Shown: positions 16,055-24,506 of the stretch, piece after piece | Position numbering within the stretch: position 1 is the stretch's first letter | Layout of the letters: every line of letters starts with the position of its first letter | Assembly: GCF_011682145.1 (NCBI RefSeq) | Contig: NZ_WHJH01000039.1 | Location: 1 to 64,000, forward strand | Length of the DNA: 64,000 bases | Source: Massilia mucilaginosa | Lineage (GTDB): Bacteria > Pseudomonadota > Gammaproteobacteria > Burkholderiales > Burkholderiaceae_D | Direction: 5' to 3' | The notes under the pieces: model-generated | Told to the model about the DNA's origin: nothing | Database searches by the model: none | Seen by the model: only the letters and a program-made list of their open reading frames with translations | Made by a program: the position numbers and the translations under genes

Positions 16055-16579
16055 ATGTTTAATCGAGCTGGATGGACCGCATCGGTGGCCCTGATGCTAT
16101 GCGCGCTGTCCCTCCCTGCGTGGGCCGCGCAGATCACCGTCTTCAAATCCAAGCGCCTCCTGGAATACAAGGTCGATGGCATCACGCGCACCTACAAGAT
16201 CGGCCTGGGCGGCTCCCCCGTCGGCCACAAGCTGCGCCAGGGCGACCGCAAGACGCCCGAAGGAAGCTACGTCATCACGCATAAAAATCCGCAGAGCCAG
16301 TACTACCTCTCGCTCGGCATCAGCTACCCCAACCTGAACGACGCCGCGCGCGCCCGCCAGTCCGGCGTGATCTCGAACGCGCAGTACGCCGCCATCGACG
16401 CCGCCATCAGGCAAGGCCGCGCGCCCTCCCAGCACACGCCACTCGGTGGCGACGTTTTCATTCACGGCAAAGGCGCCGGCAGCGACTGGACCCTGGGCTG
16501 CGTGGCCCTCGACGACAAGCAGATGCGCGAGCTGTACGACCTGGTGCGCCCGGGCGACAAGGTCGATATTCGCCCTTAG
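16055..16579 (+). CDS. L,D-transpeptidase (YkuD family)
   Basis: This encodes a periplasmic enzyme predicted to cross-link or trim peptidoglycan stem peptides. A signal peptide runs to about AWAA. The catalytic YkuD motif is HGKGAGSDWTLGCVAL near the C-terminus, with the nucleophilic cysteine in LGC. The conserved GSPVGHKLRQGDRKTPEGSYVI segment precedes it. A start at 16055 gives a good basic n-region; an ATG at 16040 is the alternative. The stop overlaps the convergent LysR gene by four bases. Confidence 0.9.
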   Translation: MFNRAGWTASVALMLCALSLPAWAAQITVFKSKRLLEYKVDGITRTYKIGLGGSPVGHKLRQGDRKTPEGSYVITHKNPQSQYYLSLGISYPNLNDAARARQSGVISNAQYAAIDAAIRQGRAPSQHTPLGGDVFIHGKGAGSDWTLGCVALDDKQMRELYDLVRPGDKVDIRP

Positions 16580-17466
16580 CCCTGTTTCAGCTGGTCGATG
16601 AACCAGCGCCCGGCCCGGCCCGGCGGATTGTCCGCCAGATGGATGGCATGCATCGAAAACCCCGGGCCGGCCGTCGCGAACATCTCCAGCTGAATCGTCA
16701 CCAGCGCGCCGCTGGCAATATCGGCCTCGACCATGTGCAGCGGCATATGTCCCCAGCCCAGCCCGGCGCGCAGGAACGCATGCTTCGCGCCCAGGTCGGC
16801 CAGACGCCAGACCTGCGTCGACGCCACCCCGAAATTGCGCCCCGCCGTTAGCGCCGAACGGTCCGTCAGCACCAGCTGGATCTGCTCGGCCGCGGCGGCA
16901 CGCGGCACCATGCCTTTCAGCGCCGCCAGCGGATGCGTGGGCGCCACCACCGTCACCGCCGGCACACTCAGCAAAAATTCGGACGCGCAGCCGGCCGGAA
17001 TCTCTGGCAACGAGCCGATCACCGCGACCCGGCAATGGCCATCGAGCAAAGGCTGCAGCACCGCGCCCAGCGCCTCCACGTACAGCCGCAGCGGCGTCGA
17101 CGGAAACGCCTGGTGAAAGGCCTGCACCGCGCGCGTCAGATGAGCGATCGGATACATCACATCGACCGCTACCGCCAGCTCCGGTTCCAGCCCCTCCGCC
17201 AGGCTGCGCGCCTTGGCCTTGAACTCATCCATGCTGTGCGCCGCCGCGCGCGCCAGCTCCAGCAGGGCGCGGCCCGCCTCGGTCAGCTGCGGATAGCGGC
17301 CGGTCCGCTCGAACAGCGCAAACCCCACCTGCGCCTCCAGATTGGCCAGGGTGGTGCTCACCACCGACTGGGCGCGCCGCAGCTTGCGCCCGGCGGCGGA
17401 AAAACTCCCTTCATCGGCTGCCGCAATGAAGGTGCGCAGCTGGTCCATCGACATCCCGTCAAGCAT
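16576..17466 (-). CDS. LysR-family transcriptional regulator
   Basis: This encodes a DNA-binding regulator of 296 residues. The N-terminal winged helix shows MDQLRTFIAAADEGSFSAAGRKLRRAQSVVSTTLANLEAQVGFALFERTGR, the standard LysR HTH. Residues from about 95 onward form the periplasmic-binding-protein-like effector domain. The start is supported by AGGAG seven bases upstream. It is divergent from the pirin-doxX pair and probably controls it. The inducer is unknown. Confidence 0.93.
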   Translation of the reverse strand: MLDGMSMDQLRTFIAAADEGSFSAAGRKLRRAQSVVSTTLANLEAQVGFALFERTGRYPQLTEAGRALLELARAAAHSMDEFKAKARSLAEGLEPELAVAVDVMYPIAHLTRAVQAFHQAFPSTPLRLYVEALGAVLQPLLDGHCRVAVIGSLPEIPAGCASEFLLSVPAVTVVAPTHPLAALKGMVPRAAAAEQIQLVLTDRSALTAGRNFGVASTQVWRLADLGAKHAFLRAGLGWGHMPLHMVEADIASGALVTIQLEMFATAGPGFSMHAIHLADNPPGRAGRWFIDQLKQG

Positions 17467-17571
17467 ATATCTACTCCTTGGATACTATCGATCTAATTAT
17501 ATAGGCTTCTTGGATGCTTCAAGGAGGCATAAGATTCACTCATGCACTACCAACCAACACCGGAGAACGCC
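17467..17571. promoter_or_regulatory. Divergent LysR/pirin control region
   Basis: This A/T-rich spacer lies between the LysR gene and the pirin gene. On the minus strand a perfect TATAAT lies at 17501-17496, about 30 bp before the LysR start. LysR-type regulators usually bind such divergent spacers. CTCCTTG (17474-17480) and CAAGGAG (17520-17526) form an inverted pair, but the left arm is the LysR ribosome site, so I do not call it an operator. Confidence 0.5.
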
Positions 17572-18420
17572 ATGAACATGAATCAACCGCCACTCGAACA
17601 AACCTCGGCAGGCCAACGTCAACTGGCAGTGCGTTCCGCAGGCCACAGCCGCGGCGGCATCAACCGGCTGGTCAGCCCCGGCGATATTGGCCAGCTGATC
17701 AAGCCGTTCGTCTTCCTCGACCTGTTCCAGCTCGGCGCCAACGGCAGCAACATGGGCATGCACCCGCACTCGGGCATCGCCACCGTCACCGTGGTACTCG
17801 ACGGCGCCATCGCCTACACCGAAACCACCGGCAGCGAAGGCGTGCTTGCGGCCGGCGGCGTGGAGTGGATGAGCGCCGGCGGCGGCGTGTGGCACGACGG
17901 CGGGGCGGTTCCCGGCCAGCCGGTCACCGGCTTCCAGCTCTGGCTGGCGCTGCCGGAAGAAGACGAAAATGGCCCTGCGCAAAGCCAGTACCTGTCGCCC
18001 CAGCAAGTGCAGAGCCACGGCCCGGCCCGCGTCATCATCGGCAACTATGGCGACGCCAGCAGCCTGATCCGTCCACGCGCCCCGATCAACTACCTGCACG
18101 TGACTCTGGCCGACGGCGAGCAATGGACCTACACGCCGCCCGCCGGCCATGACGTGGCTTGGGTCGCGGTCGCCAGCGGTGCCCTGCGGACGGCAGGCAC
18201 CGTCGTCAAGCGGGAAGTAGCGGTATTCGAAGAAGGCGAGGGCGCGATCGCGTTCGTGGCCCAGGGCCGCACCGAATTCGTGCTCGGCTCGGCCCCCAGG
18301 CATCCGCATGAGCTGGTCATGGGCAACTACTCCGTGCACACCAACGCGCAAGCGCTGGCCCGGGGAGAGAAAGAAATCGCGCGTATCGGCGCCCAGCTGC
18401 GCGCGGCAAAACTGATGTAA
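17572..18420 (+). CDS. Pirin family protein
   Basis: This encodes a bicupin of 282 residues. The N-terminal cupin has the pirin metal-site region HPHSGIATVTVVLDGAIAYTETTG and the segment GGVEWMSAGGGVWHDGG. Pirins are cytoplasmic; bacterial members include quercetinase-like dioxygenases and redox-linked regulators. The ATG at 17572 follows GGAG with a 6-nt spacer and is preferred to an ATG ten codons upstream. It is followed by a DoxX gene and faces a LysR regulator, a common arrangement linked to oxidative or electrophile stress. Confidence 0.9.
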   Translation: MNMNQPPLEQTSAGQRQLAVRSAGHSRGGINRLVSPGDIGQLIKPFVFLDLFQLGANGSNMGMHPHSGIATVTVVLDGAIAYTETTGSEGVLAAGGVEWMSAGGGVWHDGGAVPGQPVTGFQLWLALPEEDENGPAQSQYLSPQQVQSHGPARVIIGNYGDASSLIRPRAPINYLHVTLADGEQWTYTPPAGHDVAWVAVASGALRTAGTVVKREVAVFEEGEGAIAFVAQGRTEFVLGSAPRHPHELVMGNYSVHTNAQALARGEKEIARIGAQLRAAKLM

Positions 18421-18464
18421 GCGCTGCATCCAACAATCTGACTATGCAATCGAAAGGATTTACC

Positions 18465-18911
18465 ATGAACACCACCACCAACACGACTTCCGTCATTCCC
18501 GTCATCGGCCGCGTGCTGCTGGCAGCGATCTTCCTCTTCAGCGCGCTCGGAAAAATCATGGCGCCGGCGGCCACCATTGGCTACATCGAGGCCATGGGCC
18601 TGCCGCTGGCCTCGGCCGGCCTGGTGCTTGCGATTACGGTTGAACTGGTAGGCGGCCTGATGCTTGCGGTCGGCATCAAAACCCGCGCGGTGGCCCTGGG
18701 CCTGGCGCTGTTCTCGATCGTGACCGGCCTGGTCTTCCACCATGGGATCAGCGACCAGAACCAGCTGATTCACCTGCTCAAAAACCTGGCGATGGCCGGT
18801 GGCTTGCTGCAAGTGGTCGCCTTTGGCGCCGGTGCGTACAGCCTGGATAACAAATCCCCCAGCCTGGTACCGCCGGTGTCAGGTCTGACAAACGGACACG
18901 AACTGAGCTGA
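18465..18911 (+). CDS. DoxX family membrane protein
   Basis: This encodes an inner-membrane protein of 148 residues with four hydrophobic helices. The family segment VIGRVLLAAIFLFSALGKI is near the N-terminus, followed by GLPLASAGLVLAITVELVGGLMLAVG. The start follows AGGA. The last dozen residues (PPVSGLTNGHELS and the stop) are encoded by the first copy of a palindromic repeat that begins inside the reading frame, so the native C-terminus has been replaced or extended. It probably forms an operon with the pirin gene. Confidence 0.88.
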   Translation: MNTTTNTTSVIPVIGRVLLAAIFLFSALGKIMAPAATIGYIEAMGLPLASAGLVLAITVELVGGLMLAVGIKTRAVALGLALFSIVTGLVFHHGISDQNQLIHLLKNLAMAGGLLQVVAFGAGAYSLDNKSPSLVPPVSGLTNGHELS

Positions 18912-19120
18912 GAATAGCATTTGCCGCCGGTGTCTGTTCCGCCGGTGTCTCCGCCGGTGTCAGGTCTGACAAACGGACACGAACTGAGCTGAGAATAGCG
19001 GCTGGGCTCGTGTCCGAATGTCAGACCTGACACCCTCCGCCGGTGTCAGGTCTGACAAACGGACACGAACTGAGCTGAGAATAGCGGCTGGGCTCGTGTC
19101 CGAATGTCAGACCTGACACC
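18876..19120. repeat. Array of 79-bp palindromic repeats
   Basis: Two complete 79-bp copies lie at about 18956-19034 and 19042-19120. A truncated left half lies at about 18876-18919 (all plus or minus 1). Each full copy starts GGTGTCAGGTCTGACA and ends with its exact reverse complement. Inner arms GGACACGA/TCGTGTCC surround an unpaired centre. The short motif CCGCCGGTGTC is also iterated between copies 1 and 2. The array fills the space between the convergent DoxX and RND genes. Confidence 0.9.
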
Positions 19121-19132
19121 GGATGGGAGGTG

Positions 19133-22100
19133 CTAGAACACCGGTTCGCTAGCGATCGGCTCACGGCGCGCAGGCCGCGCCGGTTTATCCCGCCAACGCT
19201 TCTTCTTGCGCTCGAACCGGTCCAGCGCCAGATACATCGCCGGCGTCACGTACAGCGTAATGAGCTGCGAAAACACCAGCCCCCCAACCACCGCCAAGCC
19301 AAGTGGCTGGCGCAGCTCGGCGCCCGCGCCCCAGCCCAGCGCAATCGGCAGGGCGCCCATCAGCGCGGCAATGGTCGTCATCATGATCGGCCGAAAGCGC
19401 AGCAGGCAGGCCTGGCGCACCGCCAGCTCCGGCGCCATGCCTTCCTCGCGCTGCAAATGCAGGGCGAAGTCGATGATCATGATCGCGTTCTTCTTCACGA
19501 TCCCGATCAGCAGCAAGATGCCCACCACCGCGATCATGGTCAGCTCCATCCCGAACAGCCATAACGTGAGCAGCGCACCGACCGCCGCCGACGGCAGCCC
19601 CGCCAGGATGGTCAGCGGGTGAATATAGCTTTCGTACAGCACCCCGAGCAGGATGTAGATGACCGCGAGCGCGGCCACGATCAGCCACACCTGGCTCGAT
19701 TGCGCCTCCTGGAACACGGCCGCGTCGCCGCCGTAGCGCGCCACGATCGACGCCGGCAGCTTCATCTCGCGCGCCATCGCGTCGATGGCGCCGGTCGCGT
19801 CGCCCAAGGCCACGCCGGGCGCCAGGTTGAACGACAGCGTAATCGCCTGCAGCTGCCCCTGGTGATTGACCGACAGCGGCCCGATGCTGCGCTCCACCGT
19901 CGCAAAGCTCGATACGTTCACCAGTTCACCCGCCTTGCTGCGCACCGACAGATGGCCCAGCGCATCCTCGAACTGGCGCTCGGCCTGCGTCGATTCCAGG
20001 ATCACCGAATAGGTGGCGGCGGCGCCGTAAATGGTCGCCACCTGGCGTTCGCCAAACGCCGAATACAAGGCGCTGCGCAGATCGGCGATCCGCACACCCA
20101 GCACGGCCGCCTTGTCGCGGTCCACCTTCAGCCTCGCCTGCAAGCCCTGGTTGCGCGCGTCGCTGGTCACGTCGGCAAAGCGCGCATCGGCCCGCATCCG
20201 CTCCAGGAAACCGGCGGCCCATTCATCCGGCCCGCCAGCCCCCACGCTTTGCAAGGTGTACTGATAGCGGCTCTTGCTGGACCGTCCACCGACCTGGAAA
20301 TTCTGCACCGGCTTGAAGTACACGCCCACGCCGGCGATGCCGCTGGTGGCGCGTTTCAGGCTCTTGACCACCTCGGCCATCGGCGCGCGTTCTCCGCGTG
20401 GTTTGAGCAGCAGGAACAAGCTGCCGTTGTTGTCGCCGCTGACCGACGACGACACGTCGCGCACATTCGGATCGGCCTTGACCGCCGCCGCCACCTTCAT
20501 GTGCAGTGCCAGCATGGCGGACGACGAAATATCCTCCGATGCCTCGGTCGAGACGCGGATCTGGCCCAGGTCTTCCTCCGGCAGCAGCCCCTTGGGAATG
20601 GCCGCGTACAGCCCCACCGTCAGCGCCAGGATGGCCAGCGCCGCCAGCAGCACCGCGCCGCGCCGCGCGAGCGCCCGCTCGAGCGAGCCCGCATAGGCGC
20701 GCTCCAGGCGCCCGAACAGGCTGGCCTTGTCCGCCACGTGCTGTTCATCGTCGTGCAGCAGGCGGCTCGCGAGCATCGGCACCAGGGTGAGCGACACCAG
20801 CGCCGACACCAGCACCGCCAGCGATACCACCACCGCGAATTCGTGGAACAGCAATCCCATCACGCCCGGCATGAAGAAAATCGGCATGAACACCGCCGCC
20901 AGCGAGATCGAAATCGACACGATGGTCAGGCTCACCTCGCGCGAGCCGGTAATGGCCCCGTCAAGCGGGTTTTTGCCTGCCTCGACATGGCGCACGATAT
21001 TTTCAAGCACCACAATCGCATCGTCCACCACCAGCCCCACCGCCAGCGTGATCCCCAGCAGCGATACGTTATTCAGGCTGTAGCCGAGCCAGTGCATCAA
21101 TAGCAGTGTCCCCAGCAGGGACACGGGAATCGTCAGCGCCGGAATCATCGTCGCCGCGGCGCGCCGCAGGAACAGGAAGATCACCAGGATCACCAGGGCG
21201 ATGGTCAGCCAGAGCGTGATGTTCACGTCAATCATCGCCTCGCGCACCGATACCGAACGGTCGTTGATGATATTGACCGCGACCGATTGCGGCAGCTGTC
21301 CGCGCATGCGATCGAGCGTCCGCTTGGCCGCGTCCACCACCGCCAGGGTATTCGCATCGGGCTGGCGGAACAGCAGCAGCACGATCGAGCGCTCGCCGTT
21401 GAAACTGGTGGCCGAGCGCACCGACTGGTAGCTGTCTTCCACAGTGGCCACGTCTTCCAGGCGCACCGGCTGGCCGCCGCGCATGGCTACGATCAGGCCC
21501 GCGTAATCGGCCGCCTTGAGCAGTTGCGCGTTACCCTGGATGACCATGGTCTGCGCCGGTCCGTCCAGCACACCGAGCGGCGAATTGGCGTTGGCCGCCT
21601 GCAGCGCGGCCGACAGTTCGTCCATCGACAGATCGCGCGCCTTCATGCGGCCCTGATCGGCGCGCACGCGCACGGCAAAACGCTTCTGGCCCAGCACCGT
21701 CATCTGCGCCACGCCCGGCAGGCCGGACAAGGCCGGCGCGATCAGGTTCTCGGCGTAGTCGTTCAGCTCCGACAGGTCCATCGACGGCGATGTCATTTCC
21801 ATCGACAGCACCGCCGCCTCGGCCGGATTGACCTTGCGGTACGAGGGCAGCTCGGTCATCTCGCGCGGCAGTGCGCGCTGCGCCCGCAGCAGCGCTGCCT
21901 GCACGTCCACCGCCGCGGCATTGATGTCGATGGCCGGCCCGAACTCCAGCGTCAGCGAGGTCGCGCCCAGGGTGCTGGTGGAGGTCATCAGGCTCACGCC
22001 GGCCACCGCCGAAAACTCCTTCTCCAGCGGCAGCGCCACCGACGACGCCATGGTGTCGGGACTGGCCCCCGGCAGGTTGGCCTGCACGTTGATGACCGGC

Positions 22101-22225
22101 GTGTTGTAGCTCGGCAGCGCGGATACGGGAATGAAGCGGTATGCCAGCAGCCCGGCGATCACCAGGCTGGCCGACAGCAGCACCACCATCACCGGGCGCT
22201 CGATGCACAATGCGGAGAGGTTCAT
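19133..22225 (-). CDS. RND efflux pump, inner-membrane subunit (HAE1/MdtC type)
   Basis: This encodes a proton-driven exporter of 1030 residues. The N-terminus MNLSALCIERPVMVVLLSASLVIAG is typical of MdtB/MdtC-type pumps. Transmembrane helix 4 carries GLVVDDAIVVLENI with the paired aspartates of the proton relay. The length and two-fold domain pattern are normal. It overlaps the adaptor gene by four bases and is the last gene of the six-gene operon that starts at 28544. No outer-membrane channel gene is present nearby, so it presumably uses a TolC-like channel encoded elsewhere. In context it may secrete the operon's product or recycle it from the periplasm. Confidence 0.93.
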   Translation of the reverse strand: MNLSALCIERPVMVVLLSASLVIAGLLAYRFIPVSALPSYNTPVINVQANLPGASPDTMASSVALPLEKEFSAVAGVSLMTSTSTLGATSLTLEFGPAIDINAAAVDVQAALLRAQRALPREMTELPSYRKVNPAEAAVLSMEMTSPSMDLSELNDYAENLIAPALSGLPGVAQMTVLGQKRFAVRVRADQGRMKARDLSMDELSAALQAANANSPLGVLDGPAQTMVIQGNAQLLKAADYAGLIVAMRGGQPVRLEDVATVEDSYQSVRSATSFNGERSIVLLLFRQPDANTLAVVDAAKRTLDRMRGQLPQSVAVNIINDRSVSVREAMIDVNITLWLTIALVILVIFLFLRRAAATMIPALTIPVSLLGTLLLMHWLGYSLNNVSLLGITLAVGLVVDDAIVVLENIVRHVEAGKNPLDGAITGSREVSLTIVSISISLAAVFMPIFFMPGVMGLLFHEFAVVVSLAVLVSALVSLTLVPMLASRLLHDDEQHVADKASLFGRLERAYAGSLERALARRGAVLLAALAILALTVGLYAAIPKGLLPEEDLGQIRVSTEASEDISSSAMLALHMKVAAAVKADPNVRDVSSSVSGDNNGSLFLLLKPRGERAPMAEVVKSLKRATSGIAGVGVYFKPVQNFQVGGRSSKSRYQYTLQSVGAGGPDEWAAGFLERMRADARFADVTSDARNQGLQARLKVDRDKAAVLGVRIADLRSALYSAFGERQVATIYGAAATYSVILESTQAERQFEDALGHLSVRSKAGELVNVSSFATVERSIGPLSVNHQGQLQAITLSFNLAPGVALGDATGAIDAMAREMKLPASIVARYGGDAAVFQEAQSSQVWLIVAALAVIYILLGVLYESYIHPLTILAGLPSAAVGALLTLWLFGMELTMIAVVGILLLIGIVKKNAIMIIDFALHLQREEGMAPELAVRQACLLRFRPIMMTTIAALMGALPIALGWGAGAELRQPLGLAVVGGLVFSQLITLYVTPAMYLALDRFERKKKRWRDKPARPARREPIASEPVF

Positions 22226-23319
22226 CCCTGGCCCGCCTTGATGCGCGCACCGGTCTTAAGATTCTGCTTGCCCTCGGTGACGATGGTCTCGCTACCCGCC
22301 AGGCCGCTCACCGCCGCATTCGATCCGAATGCGTGCAGCCGCTTCACAGGCACCTGCTTCACCGTGCGGTCGGCCCCCACCACGTACACGAAGCTGCCGG
22401 CGGGACTGGTGATCATCGCCGCTTGCGGAATCACGACCGCGCCGCGCAGCGTGCGCACGGTGACGCGCGCGTCCACATACTGGCCCGGCCACATGGCGGC
22501 GTCGCCATTCTCGAAACTCGCCTTGACCCGGATCGCGCCGGCCACCGGGTCGACGCTGTTGTCGATGAAGCTGAGCGTTCCGCTGCGTTTGCCGGCTTCG
22601 ACCGCCACCGCGCCGCGCTGGTGCGCCGCCAGCAGCTCGCCCACATGCGACTCAGGCAGGGTGAACGCCACCGCAATCGGATCGAGCCGCGTGACCGTGA
22701 CCAGCAGGGTGCTGACCTGCACCAGGCTGCCCGGATACACGTTGACCGCGCCGACCCGGCCCGCCATCGGCGCGCGGATCGCGTTGAAGCCGGCGTCCAC
22801 CCGCACGGCGCGCAGCGCCGCCTGGTCCGCCCGCAGCAGAGCGCGCGCGGCATCGACTTCGCTGCGCAGCGTGTCCACGGCGGTGACGGCGATGAACTGC
22901 TTTTCCAGCAGTTCCGCGCTGCGCCGGTAACGCTGCTCAAGGCCGGCCAGCGCCGCCTCGTCGCGCATCACCTGCGCCTGCGCGCGTTCCACATTGGCGC
23001 GTGCGGCACGGTCGTCGAGCGAAAACAGCAACTGGCCTTCCTTGACGAACTGGCCCTCGCGGATATGCACTTGCTTGACCGTGCTGGTAGTCTGCGCATG
23101 CACGTCCACCACGCTCGTTGGCGTCACCGTGCCGGTCGCGCGCAGCACCACCGGCACGTCGCGCACGACGGGCGTGACCGTGTTGACGACGATGTCGGGC
23201 GGGGAGGGCGACGCCGTCGCTGTGGCCGATGCGGCGCGGGCGGGCGTGCTCCAGACGCGTGCCGCGCAGGCCACCGCCACCGCGCCGCACAGCATCGCGA
23301 TCGCGTATTCCTTCTTCAT
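22222..23319 (-). CDS. RND efflux periplasmic adaptor subunit
   Basis: This encodes a membrane fusion protein of 365 residues. An N-terminal signal/anchor (MKKEYAIAMLCGAVAVACAARVW) is followed by the lipoyl half-motif VVDVHAQTTSTVKQVHIREGQFVKEGQLLF, an alpha-hairpin, then FNAIRAPMAGRVGAVNVYPGSLV and the beta-barrel domain. The start at 23319 has GGAGG six bases upstream. It overlaps the MFS stop upstream and the RND start downstream by four bases each, so it is translated as part of one operon. Confidence 0.92.
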   Translation of the reverse strand: MKKEYAIAMLCGAVAVACAARVWSTPARAASATATASPSPPDIVVNTVTPVVRDVPVVLRATGTVTPTSVVDVHAQTTSTVKQVHIREGQFVKEGQLLFSLDDRAARANVERAQAQVMRDEAALAGLEQRYRRSAELLEKQFIAVTAVDTLRSEVDAARALLRADQAALRAVRVDAGFNAIRAPMAGRVGAVNVYPGSLVQVSTLLVTVTRLDPIAVAFTLPESHVGELLAAHQRGAVAVEAGKRSGTLSFIDNSVDPVAGAIRVKASFENGDAAMWPGQYVDARVTVRTLRGAVVIPQAAMITSPAGSFVYVVGADRTVKQVPVKRLHAFGSNAAVSGLAGSETIVTEGKQNLKTGARIKAGQG

Positions 23320-24506
23320 GCGGCCTCCCGCGCGCGCGGCGCCAGGCGGAACAGGCCGAACGCGGAGAGGAGCCCGACCGCGCAAAAGATCATCCACGGC
23401 AGCTGGGGCCACTGGCGCGCGCCGGAGAACTCGACCAGCCAGCCGCCGGTCACGTTGCCGATCGCGCCGCCAAGGGCCAGGCTGAGCGAACTAAAACCGA
23501 GAAAGGTCCCCAGCGCCTGCGGATTGGCCATGCTGGCGATCAGGTTCTGCATCGTCGGCCGCACCAGGATCGCGCCGATCGAAAACGCCGCCACGCACAC
23601 CAGGAAGGCCGCAAAGGTATGCGCCAGGGCGATGGCGCCGGCGCCCAGCGCGATGATGGTCACGCCCAGCACCAGGATCTGCTGCGTCGACAGCCACTTT
23701 TCCGCCACCCGCAGCAGGTGGTATTGCAGCAGCACCGTCAGGGCGGCGCTGAGCGCGAACATGATGCCCACGCTGTCCTGGTTCCCGCTCAGGCGCTCGG
23801 CCAGCAGCGGGAAGCTGATATTGATCTGCACCGCCACGAACCAGTAGCCCATCATCAGGCCTGTGAACAGTAAAAAGGGACGGTCGCGCGTGACCAGCCC
23901 GAGACGATGCGCCATTGGACGCGGCGCCTCCGGGCTTGCCAGCGGCGGCAGCATCCACAGGGCGATGCCGCAGTTGAGCGCAAAGCACGCGGCCGCGGCG
24001 AGGCATACCATCTGGAAGTCGACATGCAGCAGCGCCACGCCGACCAGCGGGCCGACGGTGCTGGCAATGCCGCTGACCCAGTTACTGAGCGCGTAGTAGC
24101 GCGGCCGCGTCTCTTCCGTCGTCAGGGCCGCAATCGCCGCCTGGTAGGGCGCTTCGAACAGCGCGCCGCCCAGCGCCGACACCACCATCGCCACGCACAG
24201 CATCACGGCGTCGTCGGCGAAGGCCAGGCTGGCGAAACCGGCGGCGCGCAGCAGCACGCCGAGGCAGATCATGGGCCGCACGCCGAAGCGGTCGGCCAGC
24301 ATGCCGCCCACCAGCGCGAGGCCCTGCTGCGTTATCTGGCGCAGCGCCAGCGCGCCGCCGACCACGGCCGCCGCCATGCCGGCATTGCTCACGAAGTGCA
24401 CGCTCACCAGCGGCATCAGCATGGCAAAGCCGACCACCATCAGGAAGGTATACACCAGCAGCGCATTGAGCCCGCGCTTGCGGACCTGGTCGGACAGAAC
24501 GGTCAT
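23316..24506 (-). CDS. Major facilitator superfamily exporter
   Basis: This encodes a 12-helix membrane transporter of 396 residues. It contains the MFS loop 2-3 pattern GGMLADRFGVRPMI. Its start overlaps the stop of the ATP-grasp gene (ATGA). The frame is open far upstream on this strand, but that stretch is inside the ATP-grasp gene and is not coding. MFS exporters of this kind sit beside siderophore biosynthesis genes such as vibrioferrin and staphyloferrin, so secretion of the pathway product is the likely role. Confidence 0.9.
   Translation of the reverse strand: MTVLSDQVRKRGLNALLVYTFLMVVGFAMLMPLVSVHFVSNAGMAAAVVGGALALRQITQQGLALVGGMLADRFGVRPMICLGVLLRAAGFASLAFADDAVMLCVAMVVSALGGALFEAPYQAAIAALTTEETRPRYYALSNWVSGIASTVGPLVGVALLHVDFQMVCLAAAACFALNCGIALWMLPPLASPEAPRPMAHRLGLVTRDRPFLLFTGLMMGYWFVAVQINISFPLLAERLSGNQDSVGIMFALSAALTVLLQYHLLRVAEKWLSTQQILVLGVTIIALGAGAIALAHTFAAFLVCVAAFSIGAILVRPTMQNLIASMANPQALGTFLGFSSLSLALGGAIGNVTGGWLVEFSGARQWPQLPWMIFCAVGLLSAFGLFRLAPRAREAA

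Noticed and set aside
17474-17526. CTCCTTG/CAAGGAG inverted repeat as a LysR operator
   Set aside because: The left arm is the ribosome binding site of the LysR gene read on the minus strand, and the spacing is too wide for a typical LysR box.
18876-19120. CRISPR-like array
   Set aside because: There are only two full units of 79 bp with nearly the same 7-bp gap and palindromic arms, no variable spacers and no cas genes. It is better called a palindromic repeat array.
21287-23847. Plus-strand frames of more than 500 codons across the RND and adaptor genes
   Set aside because: They are Arg/His-rich shadows opposite genes with clear RND and adaptor motifs.
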